Below the pieces are notes generated by a model. It had not been told where the DNA came from, did no database searches, and saw only the letters and a list, made by a program, of their open reading frames with translations. Of a DNA stretch of 36,830 bases, positions 16,825 through 24,909 are shown one piece after another (the stretch's first letter is position 1; each line of letters opens with the position of its first letter). The position numbers were made by a program, and so were the translations under genes. The DNA comes from Pseudogulbenkiania subflava DSM 22618 (GTDB taxonomy: Bacteria > Pseudomonadota > Gammaproteobacteria > Burkholderiales > Chromobacteriaceae). The stretch is taken from positions 1 to 36,830 of the forward strand of contig NZ_FXAG01000030.1 of the NCBI RefSeq assembly GCF_900177275.1. The letters run 5' to 3'.

Positions 16825-17010
16825 CCAGGTTAAGGCATATGCGGCGTTGTAAGCCAGATCAAAACGGCTGACAAAGGACACGCTCGAACTGTGTACATCC
16901 TGTAAGCGATCGATCGCCGAACGCAGCAAACCTTAGCACTCCTTGCGGTTCGGCAGCTCGGCTTTCGGCCGCCACTGCGTACCAAGTTCTCCAGGTTATC
17001 CTGGTTGCCA
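16825..17010 (-). pseudogene. HEPN-family toxin gene remnant
   Basis: Reading leftward, the fragments DNLENLVRSG, then (after a frameshift near 16975) KAELPNRKEC, a TAA stop, and GLLRSAIDRLQDV leading into SRFDLAYNAAYAL, match the N-terminal half of a HEPN protein. Such proteins usually follow a winged-helix nucleotidyltransferase gene. The C-terminal half, with the R/H ribonuclease motif, is missing: the sequence runs straight into the SWIM gene around 16825. A start codon is not evident. The family call is from remembered sequence patterns; decay (frameshift, stop, truncation) is seen directly. Confidence 0.6.
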
Positions 17011-17401
17011 TTTACCTCCCCTGCCTGCTTGCGGCCGATCAGATTGATCTTGCTCCTGCTCCTCGACCTTCAACACAAAACTATTGCCCGCTGCTTTCTT
17101 TGCCCGCCAGTCGGCCAGGGTGTAGAGAGTCGGATTGCTGGTACGGCCTAGCGGCTCCTCCACCGAAATCAGGCACTTCATCATATCGCTGTTAGTGCGT
17201 CTGGTTACCTTGGCGGAACATGGTCAACACGCCGGTCCTTTGCAAACGATCGAGCTCACGCATGATGCTGCCTTTGCCCACCAGCGCCCAAGGGGCAATA
17301 TCGTTAGCATAGAAGCTCTACCCCGGCTTGCCATAGCACAACCCCAACACTTTCTGCTGGGTGGCTGTGAACAAAGCATCGCTCCGCGATAAGAAGGACA
17401 T
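17011..17401 (-). pseudogene. Winged-helix nucleotidyltransferase (MNT antitoxin-like) remnant
   Basis: From ATG 17401 leftward the frame reads MSFLSRSDALFTATQQKVL, then a TAG (17318-17320), SFYANDIAPWALVGKGSIMRE, LDRLQRTGVLTMFRQGNQTH and a TAA (17192-17194). This is the winged-helix half of a helix-turn-helix/nucleotidyltransferase protein. The C-terminal end reappears in another frame as EEPLGRTSNPTLYTLADW and AAGNSFVLKVEEQ. The region between, which should hold the GS...DxD catalytic core, is deleted. A further frameshift precedes KINLIGRKQAG. With the HEPN remnant beside it, this is a dead MNT-HEPN toxin-antitoxin module. Confidence 0.65.
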
Positions 17402-17431
17402 GGCAACACCAAAGAGTCCCAAGGAGGGAAC

Positions 17432-17456
17432 GATGAGTCTCACTCTGGGACTCATC
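17432..17456. promoter_or_regulatory. Inverted repeat upstream of the dead MNT gene
   Basis: GATGAGTC (17432-17439) and GACTCATC (17449-17456) are perfect 8-bp arms around a 9-base spacer, 31 bases upstream of the ATG at 17401. A fitting reading is the operator once bound by the winged helix of that gene; it has outlived the coding sequence. Confidence 0.4.
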
Positions 17457-17544
17457 ACGCCATCTACAGCTTCGGGAATACTCAGGTGGCTAGAAGCACA
17501 AGGTTCTCTCTGGCGTGGAAACATCACTCAACATGCAGAAGTGA

Positions 17545-17575
17545 AAAAGCCGCCCAGTCTCATGAGGCGGCTTTT
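17545..17575. terminator. Terminator-like hairpin in repeat copy B
   Basis: AAAAGCCGCC (17545-17554) pairs with GGCGGCTTTT (17566-17575) around the 11-base loop CAGTCTCATGA. The loop differs by one base from that of the 10608-10650 hairpin, and the stem differs by paired changes. The symmetric A/T flanks suit bidirectional termination. Confidence 0.6.
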
Positions 17576-17900
17576 CATTGGTGCATCGCAAAGTGCTACA
17601 GCACAAAAACAACACAACCAAGCTTTTGATATAAAAATATTTTTCCTATCAATCGCTCCCATCCAGCATAGGAGCAACCGAAAGCCGTCTGGCGGGGCGT
17701 GTAGCTTGGTTCATGAGAGGGGAGGAGCGATCGGCTCCGTTAGCTGCTGTTTCGTTTCTGTTCATTCAGGCCGATTCTTGACCATTGATGCCGTGCCGGT
17801 GCTACACAACGAATCACCTTCATCGCACAACACGGTTAACTGACTAAGCGATTGAAAATCCTGCGATTATCCCGCCCCCCATCTGCCCGGGTCAAGGCAT
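17545..17900 (+). repeat. Structured direct repeat, copy B
   Basis: The partner of 10600-10995, in the same orientation. It shares the terminator-like hairpin, the following TGCATCGCAAAGTGCTACAG block, a hairpin with loop CCAGC (17655-17675), the CGTGCCGGTGCTACAC block and an AAGCGATTGAAAA tail, in the same order and similar spacing. It lies directly upstream of vgrG, so copy A may derive from a second vgrG-type locus. Confidence 0.7.
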
Positions 17901-18089
17901 AGTCTGTCCGTTGGGCGGCCTGCAAACCAGTCAGACCGTAGCGCCCTTCCCTCTCAGTGCATTATCTCAAGGTTCTTCATCCAGCTTCACGCTACTGCTG
18001 CACCCAACTTCCCGGCGACCGAAATGCAATCGACATAACAAGACCAAAGGCATACAATAACCGGTTGTCATTTAAGCCTCATCCTCGTC

Positions 18090-21005
18090 ATGAACCTCCC
18101 CGACCTGCTCGCCAGCTTCGCGTCCGCCTTCAACCAAGAGCAGCGCCTGCTCAGCCTGCAACTGGGCGATGGCCAGCGCTGGGGCGAGGCGCTGTTGCCG
18201 CTGGCGCTGTCCGGCGAGGAAGCGCTGGCCGACAGCTACCGCTTCCGCGTCGAGTGCCTGTCGCCGGACGACGGCATCGAACTGAAGACGCTGCTGGGCT
18301 TGCCGGTACGGCTCGGCATTGCCAGTGCCGACGGCGGTGAGAGCATCCGCTGCGGCGTGGTCAGTGCCGCCGACACGCTGGGCAGTGATGGCGGCTTTGC
18401 CAAGTACGCGCTGACCATCGAACCGCCGTTCGCGCTGCTGCGCCTACGCCAGACCTCGCGGGTATTCCAGGACCTGTCGGTCGACGCCATCGTGCGGCAG
18501 ATCTTCGCCGAGCATGCGGCGGCCAACCCGGTGTTCGCCGCCGTGCAGAGCCTGGACTTCGTGTTGTCCGGCCCGTTGCCGGCGCGCAGCTACTGTCTGC
18601 AGTACCGTGAATCCGACTACGCCTTCATCACCCGCCTGCTACGCGAGGAAGGCCTGTCCTGGCGCTACGAGCACCTGGATGGCGTGAACGAGCGAGGTAG
18701 CACCGCGTCGCGAGGGAATACCCCGCAGGTCAAGCTGCTCGCCTTCGACGACCCGTATTCGCTGCCTGCGGCCAACCTCGAACGGGTGCGCTTCCACCGC
18801 AGCGATGCCACCGAGGAAGAAGACGGCCTCACCCGCTGGGACGGCGCCCGGCAGATCGTGTCCGGCAGCGTGGCGCTGGCCAGCTTCGACTACCAGCCGG
18901 TGGCCACCGGCCACAGTGGTGACGAATCGGCGCTGGATCAGGGGCTGGACGGCAACCGCTTGCAGTCCAGCCTCAGCCACTACGACGCCCCCGGCGCCTA
19001 CTACGCCAGCGATGCCGAACAGCTCAGCCACTACGCGCGGCTGCGGCAGCAGGCGCACGATGCTCGGGCCAAGACCTTTACCGGCGGCGGCTCGGTGCGC
19101 GGCCTCACTGCCGGGCAGTGGTTCCGTCTCGACGCGCACCCGGCGCACGCGGGCGATGCGCCCGAGCAGCGTGAATTCGTGGTTACCCGTCAGACGCTGG
19201 CCGTCCGCAACAACCTGCCAGCCGAGCTGGCGCGCAGCCTGCCGGCGGCCCTGCGGCCAACCTTGGCCGCATCGGCAACGGATAACAGCGACGCGCCGTT
19301 CCACACCGCCTTCGACGCCCAGCGCCGCGGCCTGCCGCTGACCCCGGCCTACGCCGACTCCACTCACGCCAAGCCCACCGCGCGCGGCGCGCAGACCGCC
19401 ACGGTAGTCGGCCCGGCCAATGAGGAAGTGCACACCGACGCGCAGGGTCGCATCAAGGTGCAGTTCCACTGGCAGCGGCCGGACGAGCACCCGGACAGCG
19501 GCGCCAACCTCGACGAGCGCTCCAGCTGCTGGCTGCGCGTCGCCATGCCCAGTGCCGGCGCTGGTTGGGGCCACCAGTTCATCCCGCGTATCGGCCAGGA
19601 AGTGCTGGTCGACTTCATCGAAGGCGATATCGACCGCCCGGTGATCACCGGTGTGCTGTACAACGGCAGCCACCCGACACCCGACTTTAGTGGCGTCGGC
19701 AAGCTGCCGGGCAACCAGACCCTGTCCGGCATCAAGAGCAAAGAGCATCAGGGCGGGCAGTACAACGAGCTGCTGTTCGACGACACCCCGGGCGAAGTGC
19801 GCGTCAAGCTCAGCAGCGAACACGGCCACACCCAACTGAACCAGGGCTACCTCGCCCACCCCAGAACCGACGGCAAGGCCACGCCGCGCGGCGACGGCTT
19901 CGAGCTACGGACAGACCGCCACGGCGCCATCCGCGCCGGCCACGGCCTGTTGCTCAGCACCGAAACGCAAGCCGCAGCCGGTGGCAAACAACTGGCGCGC
20001 GACGGCGCCCAGAACCAGCTCGACGCCGCGCTGGCGCTGGCCCAATCCCTGGCCGACACCGCCACGGCGCAACTGGCGGATACACAGGAAACCGGACCCA
20101 CCGAAATCAAGCCGGACAACGGCAAAGGCACGAAGAAAACCGACGGCCACCTGCAGCACCACGTTGCGGCACTGAAAGCGTGGGAAGCCGGCAGCAACAC
20201 CGACAAGGAATCCAAAACGGCTGCCCAGGGCAATGGATCAGCCCAGGCCGGCCAGCAGCCCATCATGATCCTCAGCGCCCCGGCAGGGTTGGCCGCAGCC
20301 ACCGACAACTCCCTGACCCTGGCCGCAGGCACGAACATCGACCAGGTCGCCCAGCGCGACCTCAACCAGACCTCGGGCCGGCGCTGGCTGCACAACGTCG
20401 GCCAGCACATCAGCCTGTTCGTGGCCGAGGTGAAGGACAAAGTCAGCCTGAAACTGATCGCTGCCAAGGGCAAGGTGCAGCTGCAGGCGCAGAGCGATGC
20501 GATGGAACTGACGGCGGATAAGGACGTCACCATCACCTCCTGCAAAGGCAAGGTGGTGATCAGCGCCAAACAGGACATCCTGCTCACCAGCGGCGGCGGC
20601 TACATCAAGCTCTCCGGCGGCAACATCGACATCCACTGCCCCGGCACGGTAAGCGTGAAGGGGGCGGAGCATGCGTTGAGCGGACCGGCAAGTATGAAAA
20701 TAGCCCCACCCACCCTCCCTGTAGGGCAAACACAATTACATATCAAACGTGAATACCACGACGAAGAACCCCTGCCAGGGGCTGAATACACGGCCACCTT
20801 TGCGGATGGCAGTGTCCGTAAGGGGGTGCTCGATGCTGACGGACAAGCACATCTGAATGAAGTGCCCCCAGGCGCAGCTCGAGTGGTATTTGGGCCTGAT
20901 CCAAGAGCATACAAACGTAAGGATCAACAACCTAATCCTGAGTACAAATCCAAGCTATCTGAAGGCGACATCCAAAAGCTGATCGCCAAGCATGGAGGAG
21001 CCTGA
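18090..21005 (+). CDS. vgrG: Type VI secretion VgrG spike with C-terminal extension
   Basis: A 971-residue TssI/VgrG. The N-terminal gp27-like part runs to about residue 400, then the gp5-like OB region (about 430-530) with DAQGRIKVQFHWQR, CWLRVAMPSAGAGWG and IGQEVLVDFIEGDIDRP. A DUF2345-type beta-helix repeat follows (about 730-870). The last ~90 residues (PLPGAEYTATFADGSVRKG onward) look like a transthyretin-like domain, which in other VgrGs docks the effector. VgrG trimers cap the Hcp tube and are fired into target cells. The effector gene starts 2 bases after its stop, so this VgrG probably carries it. No other T6SS structural genes are in the window, so this is an orphan cargo locus. The ATG at 18090 has no good ribosome site; a start slightly downstream is possible. 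Confidence 0.93.
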   Translation: MNLPDLLASFASAFNQEQRLLSLQLGDGQRWGEALLPLALSGEEALADSYRFRVECLSPDDGIELKTLLGLPVRLGIASADGGESIRCGVVSAADTLGSDGGFAKYALTIEPPFALLRLRQTSRVFQDLSVDAIVRQIFAEHAAANPVFAAVQSLDFVLSGPLPARSYCLQYRESDYAFITRLLREEGLSWRYEHLDGVNERGSTASRGNTPQVKLLAFDDPYSLPAANLERVRFHRSDATEEEDGLTRWDGARQIVSGSVALASFDYQPVATGHSGDESALDQGLDGNRLQSSLSHYDAPGAYYASDAEQLSHYARLRQQAHDARAKTFTGGGSVRGLTAGQWFRLDAHPAHAGDAPEQREFVVTRQTLAVRNNLPAELARSLPAALRPTLAASATDNSDAPFHTAFDAQRRGLPLTPAYADSTHAKPTARGAQTATVVGPANEEVHTDAQGRIKVQFHWQRPDEHPDSGANLDERSSCWLRVAMPSAGAGWGHQFIPRIGQEVLVDFIEGDIDRPVITGVLYNGSHPTPDFSGVGKLPGNQTLSGIKSKEHQGGQYNELLFDDTPGEVRVKLSSEHGHTQLNQGYLAHPRTDGKATPRGDGFELRTDRHGAIRAGHGLLLSTETQAAAGGKQLARDGAQNQLDAALALAQSLADTATAQLADTQETGPTEIKPDNGKGTKKTDGHLQHHVAALKAWEAGSNTDKESKTAAQGNGSAQAGQQPIMILSAPAGLAAATDNSLTLAAGTNIDQVAQRDLNQTSGRRWLHNVGQHISLFVAEVKDKVSLKLIAAKGKVQLQAQSDAMELTADKDVTITSCKGKVVISAKQDILLTSGGGYIKLSGGNIDIHCPGTVSVKGAEHALSGPASMKIAPPTLPVGQTQLHIKREYHDEEPLPGAEYTATFADGSVRKGVLDADGQAHLNEVPPGAARVVFGPDPRAYKRKDQQPNPEYKSKLSEGDIQKLIAKHGGA

Positions 21006-21006
21006 G

Positions 21007-22608
21007 ATGGCAGAAATAAGCTTGGCCAAAATTAAGAGCATCGCAGCAGAAACCAGTGACTGGATTTGGGGCACGGCGCAAGGCGCCTTTAACGAACGGC
21101 AAACAGCATCACAAATCATCGTGGATGCCGTGATTGGCATGATCCCTTTAGTTGGTGACGCCACCGCCGTACGGGACTTAATCGCAGTAACCATCCGTTT
21201 GTGTAACGAACCGCAACGCCGAGAACAAGTCTTCGAATGGGTATTGCTAGTAATCCTGCTCTTTGCCCTGATCCCTGTAGCAGGCGGAGTGATCAAGGGC
21301 GTTGGCCGTCTGGCTTTGAAAGTGGGGAAAAATGCAGCCGAAAATAGCAAGGTACTTACAGAGACTATTCAGTTTCTAAACCGTATGGGCCGTGGCAACG
21401 CCGTAAAATGGCTGAAACAACTGGACGTACTCAAATATCAGAATGAGCTGATCGGCAAGTTCACCGATTTCTGCACCAGCATCGCCGACACGATAAGCGA
21501 AGTGCTCAAATCACGGGTTGGACAATTGTTGTCAGGCGATATGCGCACCAAGCTGCAGCGTGTGCAAACGGGGCTACTGACGCTTCGTGACCTTGGCGGA
21601 AAGATGATCCCGCAGGCACTCAAGGAATTGAATGCCAAACTAAAGGTGCTGCAAGAGCTGGTGTATCAGGGAGAGGTTCATACCCTGGCTACTGGCCAAA
21701 AAAACTTAACCCGCGAAGCCGAAGCCCTGATGTTACGCAATGAAGTACGAGCCGCCATCAAGGCGGGTAAGTGGCCGCAGAATTTGCTGTCGGGGAAGTT
21801 GACCGATCCCGACGTGCAAAAGCAGCTTGCCGACTGGTTCGACCGAAGCAAGATTGCCGAAGGCTGGCCGGATTTGTTGCGTAAACAGGTTGAATTACCC
21901 GGTCACGGGAAAACCAAGTACTACAACTCGCTGTGCACCTTCAGCGGCAAGATTGCTGCCTGGGGGCCGGAGCAGTTTGCCGGCCAGACCATTTACCGCG
22001 CCTTTGGTCCCGGCGGCAAGCTGGCCGGGCCATCCAATGCCGGGGGCTACTTCTGGGGTGCCGGCGCCATCCCGCAGAATGCCAAGGCGTGGCGCGAGAT
22101 GGCGGCGGTGCTGGACGAGTGGAACGCCAACGGCCTGATCGTCCTCGTCACCTTTCCGCCGCTGGCCCGCATCCAGCATGAGCCGGAACTGATGCAGGCG
22201 CTCAAGGGCTGGCACGGCAGCATCGCAGAACAGTTTGGCGACAAGATCAAGAACCAGTTTCTGGCAGGAGGCGGCAAGCAGGTCGGCATGAACGACCTGC
22301 CTGCCACGCTGGCGACAAAAATCACCGAGCTGGGCGAGGCCGCCAAGGCCGGCAAGCTGGGCAGAGGTGAGGTGATGGGCGTCAGGATCGAGGTCAGGAA
22401 AACCAGCTGGACCGAGGTCGAGGGCAAGTACGGCTACGCCGAAGGTGGCGAAGACCTGTCGCGCCACGCCATTACCCGCCAGCTGGAAACCGACGAAATC
22501 AAATCCAAGGTCAGCAATAGCGCCCCCGTTGCGGCCGCCCGCGCCGGCAATCAGGGCAAACAGGGCAAACAGGGCAAACAGGGCAAACAGAAGGAAACCG
22601 CAAGATGA
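21007..22608 (+). CDS. Putative T6SS effector with membrane segment and unidentified C-terminal toxin domain
   Basis: A 533-residue protein. Its position directly behind vgrG and ahead of immunity-like genes is that of a cargo effector. Residues ~75-100 (VLLVILLFALIPVAGGVIKG) form a hydrophobic segment, as in effectors that cross or insert into the target inner membrane with chaperone help. The middle is helical. The C-terminal ~200 residues (GQTIYRAFGPGG, NAGGYFWGAG, WREMAAVLDEWN) look like a discrete toxin domain that I cannot name. The IYRAF...S pattern could suit an ADP-ribosyltransferase R-S-E fold, at low confidence. The protein ends in a low-complexity QGK-repeat tail. ATG 21007 is preferred to 20992 because GGAGGA lies 6-12 bases before it. 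Its stop overlaps the next ATG. Confidence 0.7.
   Translation: MAEISLAKIKSIAAETSDWIWGTAQGAFNERQTASQIIVDAVIGMIPLVGDATAVRDLIAVTIRLCNEPQRREQVFEWVLLVILLFALIPVAGGVIKGVGRLALKVGKNAAENSKVLTETIQFLNRMGRGNAVKWLKQLDVLKYQNELIGKFTDFCTSIADTISEVLKSRVGQLLSGDMRTKLQRVQTGLLTLRDLGGKMIPQALKELNAKLKVLQELVYQGEVHTLATGQKNLTREAEALMLRNEVRAAIKAGKWPQNLLSGKLTDPDVQKQLADWFDRSKIAEGWPDLLRKQVELPGHGKTKYYNSLCTFSGKIAAWGPEQFAGQTIYRAFGPGGKLAGPSNAGGYFWGAGAIPQNAKAWREMAAVLDEWNANGLIVLVTFPPLARIQHEPELMQALKGWHGSIAEQFGDKIKNQFLAGGGKQVGMNDLPATLATKITELGEAAKAGKLGRGEVMGVRIEVRKTSWTEVEGKYGYAEGGEDLSRHAITRQLETDEIKSKVSNSAPVAAARAGNQGKQGKQGKQGKQKETAR
22552..22587 (+). repeat. Four tandem CAGGGCAAA units at the effector 3' end
   Basis: Four perfect 9-base units encode Gln-Gly-Lys repeats just before the effector stop, followed by CAGAAGGAAACCGCAAG. 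A single unit plus the same following sequence recurs at 23764-23789, upstream of the second immunity gene. Copy number is likely to vary by slippage. Confidence 0.9.
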
Positions 22609-23660
22609 ATCTGCAACACAACCGCCGCCGCCTGTTCTGGCTGCTGCAGAAATGGTCCAGCTACACCGTGTGGGCGCACTACGCCAAGCAGTTCGACGTC
22701 TTCGTCAAGGCCTACGAAGAGGCATTGGCCACCTGGCCGGACGGTGAACGCCCGCCCGAATACAATGTGCGCTTTGCCTACCTGGCGCAGGATCTGTACC
22801 CGAAAGGTCTGGCCGCTCTGGCAAAAGGCGACCGCTCGGTATGGCGCGAACGCGAGGACGGCTATCTGGGGGAGGCAGAGGGGGCCTCTTTTAGGGCAAT
22901 GGAAGGTGTTACCTCCGCTGAAATCAACAAATACGACGGTGGCGAACGTGGCGTACCACTCTATACGGTGTGGACTGAGCGGCTGGAACAGCTGCGCCTG
23001 CTGAAGGAGGCGGCGATACTGCAAGGCGCCGAATTCGTTTATGAGTCCCGCCCAACCTATGCCAATTGGCATCCTGTCGCATATCGAAATTCTGAATGTC
23101 TTCCTGAAAGCTATTTTCAGGGGATGATTCAAGAGGTTGGCCCCTGGCCCGAACCCACGCCCGAGCCCCCCCCTTCCACCAATATTCTCGTTGAAAGCGG
23201 CGAATGCATCCCCAACGATGGCATCTGGGAACTGGTACTGCCACATCGCGCGCCAGGCGAGACCGATGCGCTCAATTATTTCGTCAAAGGCGCGGTCGCA
23301 CCGTGGATCAAAGATTTTGAGAAGTTCAGCCAGGACCCCAATCCCGGCAAGCAGTATGTGTTGCCCGCCACCTGGCGCCTGGTGTGGGAGGACACCCGCT
23401 ACCTCGATGGCGTGATTCCGGACGAATCTTTCTACTTCAACCCCGTCATCACGCCGCAAGAGCCTGTTGAAGCACAAGGCATGGCGCCTCCCATACCATC
23501 ATCCGGCCGTTGCGAAGCTGGCCATCCCTGCCCGCAGGCCGGTACCTGGTGGACGCCAGCCAAACCTGACGCCCGCCGTGCCTTTGCCCAGGGCGAACGG
23601 ATGCCGGATTTCCCGGACAGCAGCTACGGCGCCACCATCTGGTACCGCGAGGCGGAGTAA
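22605..23660 (+). CDS. T6SS immunity-like protein, copy 1 (Imm71/72-like)
   Basis: A 351-residue protein starting on an ATG that overlaps the effector stop (ATGA). Recognisable blocks are RRLFWLLQKWSSYTVWAHYA, YEEALATWPDGERPPEYN, DGIWELVLPHRAPGETDALN, LPATWRLVWEDTRYLDGVIP and a C-terminus with CPQAGTWWTP and YGATIWYREAE. No signal peptide or membrane segment is visible, so it is probably cytosolic. The layout resembles the Imm71/Imm72 immunity families of betaproteobacterial T6SS loci, but this is from memory. It is likely to bind and neutralise the effector upstream. The C-terminal WTPA and ARRAFAQGE blocks are almost unchanged between the two copies, while the middle has diverged. Confidence 0.75.
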   Translation: MNLQHNRRRLFWLLQKWSSYTVWAHYAKQFDVFVKAYEEALATWPDGERPPEYNVRFAYLAQDLYPKGLAALAKGDRSVWREREDGYLGEAEGASFRAMEGVTSAEINKYDGGERGVPLYTVWTERLEQLRLLKEAAILQGAEFVYESRPTYANWHPVAYRNSECLPESYFQGMIQEVGPWPEPTPEPPPSTNILVESGECIPNDGIWELVLPHRAPGETDALNYFVKGAVAPWIKDFEKFSQDPNPGKQYVLPATWRLVWEDTRYLDGVIPDESFYFNPVITPQEPVEAQGMAPPIPSSGRCEAGHPCPQAGTWWTPAKPDARRAFAQGERMPDFPDSSYGATIWYREAE

Positions 23661-23789
23661 AGGTTGGCCGCAATGCCTCTCTCCCTGTTTGCGAGCGTCG
23701 CCGCCTTTTGCCAGAAACTGCGTCGTGTGCAGCGACTGCCTGCGGCACCACCGCACCTGCAATCAGGGCAAACAGAAGGAAACCGCAAG
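23661..23789 (+). other. Linker carrying a duplicated effector tail
   Basis: About 130 bases separate the two immunity genes. The last ~28 bases (ATCAGGGCAAACAGAAGGAA onward) copy the effector's 3' end, including the overlapping ATGA. Before that, GTGTGCAGCGACTGCCTGCG could be a further Cys-rich remnant. This is the scar of a tandem duplication that included the end of a toxin gene. Confidence 0.7.
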
Positions 23790-24827
23790 ATGAACCTGCA
23801 ATACAACCGCCACCGCCTGTTCTGGCTGCTGCAAAAGTGGTCGAGTTACTCCGTATGGGCGCACTACGCCAGACAGTTTGATGTGTTTGTCAAAGCCTAT
23901 GAAGAAGCTTTGGCCACCTGGCCGGAAGGCGAGCGCCCCCCGGAGTACAATGTGCGCTTTGCCTACAAGGCGCAGGATTTGTACCCGAAAGGCCTGGCCG
24001 TGCTGGCGAAAGGCGACCGTTCAGTTTGGCGTGAGCGTGAGGACGGTTATCTGGGAGAGGCTCAAGGGGCCGCATTCAGAGCAATGGATGGCGTGACCTC
24101 CGCTGAAATCAACAAATACGATGGTGGCGAACGCGGTGTGCCACTCTATACGGTCTGGACTCCCCGCTTGGAGAAGTTACGGCTGTTGAAAGAGGCTGCC
24201 ACGCCTGAAGGCGCCTTTCTGGTTTATGAGCAACGCCCCACTTATATGGATTGGCATCCCGTGACGATGATCGGTTCAGAAGGCTTGGAGGAATATCTTG
24301 CCCACAACGGAGCCGAACTAGGTCCCCTACCAACCGTTTGCCCCCCAACACCCGAACCAACCACGGTTCTGACCGAGAGTGGTGATACCGTATCGACCGA
24401 TGGCATTTGGGAATTGGTGCTTCCGCATCGTGCCCCTGGTGAAACCGACTGCCTCAACTATTTCGTCAAGGGTGCAGTTACACCATGGATTGATGACCCC
24501 AACTACGGCTACGAACCAGGGAAACAGCACGTACTACCCGCCACCTGGCGTCTGGTATGGGAAGACACCCGTTACCGCGATGGCGTCATTCCGGACGAGT
24601 CAGCCTACCTCAAGCCCGCCGTAGAACCTGCTCCCGGCCCAGAACAGTTTGTGGAGGCAGTTTCTCATGGTGGTCGTTGCGAAGCCGGGCAGCCCTGCCC
24701 GCAAGACGGCACCTGGTGGACGCCCGCCAGACCCGATGCCCGCCGCGCCTTCGCGCAGGGCGAAATGATGCCCAACTTCCCCGACTCCAACTACGGCGCC
24801 ACCATCTGGTACCGCGAAGCAGAGTAA
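23790..24827 (+). CDS. T6SS immunity-like protein, copy 2
   Basis: A 345-residue paralogue of the previous gene with the same start (MNLQYNRHRLFWLLQKWSSY) and end (YGATIWYREAE). ATG 23790 is chosen because it aligns with copy 1 and follows the same GAAACCGCAAG leader; a longer frame to 23664 is only linker. The two copies agree closely over the first ~110 residues and the C-terminal third, and differ most around residues 140-200 (copy 1 YESRPTYANWHP, copy 2 YEQRPTYMDWHP and following). Retention of both copies, each full-length, suggests the second protects against a related toxin variant. It is followed by the end of an IS3-family element. Confidence 0.75.
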   Translation: MNLQYNRHRLFWLLQKWSSYSVWAHYARQFDVFVKAYEEALATWPEGERPPEYNVRFAYKAQDLYPKGLAVLAKGDRSVWREREDGYLGEAQGAAFRAMDGVTSAEINKYDGGERGVPLYTVWTPRLEKLRLLKEAATPEGAFLVYEQRPTYMDWHPVTMIGSEGLEEYLAHNGAELGPLPTVCPPTPEPTTVLTESGDTVSTDGIWELVLPHRAPGETDCLNYFVKGAVTPWIDDPNYGYEPGKQHVLPATWRLVWEDTRYRDGVIPDESAYLKPAVEPAPGPEQFVEAVSHGGRCEAGQPCPQDGTWWTPARPDARRAFAQGEMMPNFPDSNYGATIWYREAE

Positions 24828-24909
24828 AATCTTGGCTGTCGTGTTTTGGACTACAGCCATTCAGTTTCTTGGTGACCTGCCGCTGACGGGCTTTATCACA
24901 GTCACATGT

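Larger units (their letters stand above)
17402..18089. other. Non-coding region upstream of vgrG
   Basis: It contains an inverted repeat next to the dead MNT gene (17432-17456), a terminator-like hairpin (17545-17575) and copy B of the structured direct repeat (17545-17900). The last ~190 bases before vgrG show no clear promoter or ribosome site. An open frame of 160 codons at 17361-17843 crosses all these elements and resembles no protein family, so it is not called as a gene. Confidence 0.6.

Noticed and set aside
17361-17843. 160-codon plus-strand open frame
   Set aside because: It runs through an inverted repeat, a terminator hairpin and the duplicated element; no ribosome site or family resemblance.
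18639-19859. 406-codon minus-strand open frame
   Set aside because: Antisense to vgrG in G+C-rich sequence; composition is that of a shadow frame.
22552-22587. Short tandem repeats as a possible CRISPR
   Set aside because: Units are 9 bases, directly abutting, with no spacers, and encode in-frame QGK repeats.
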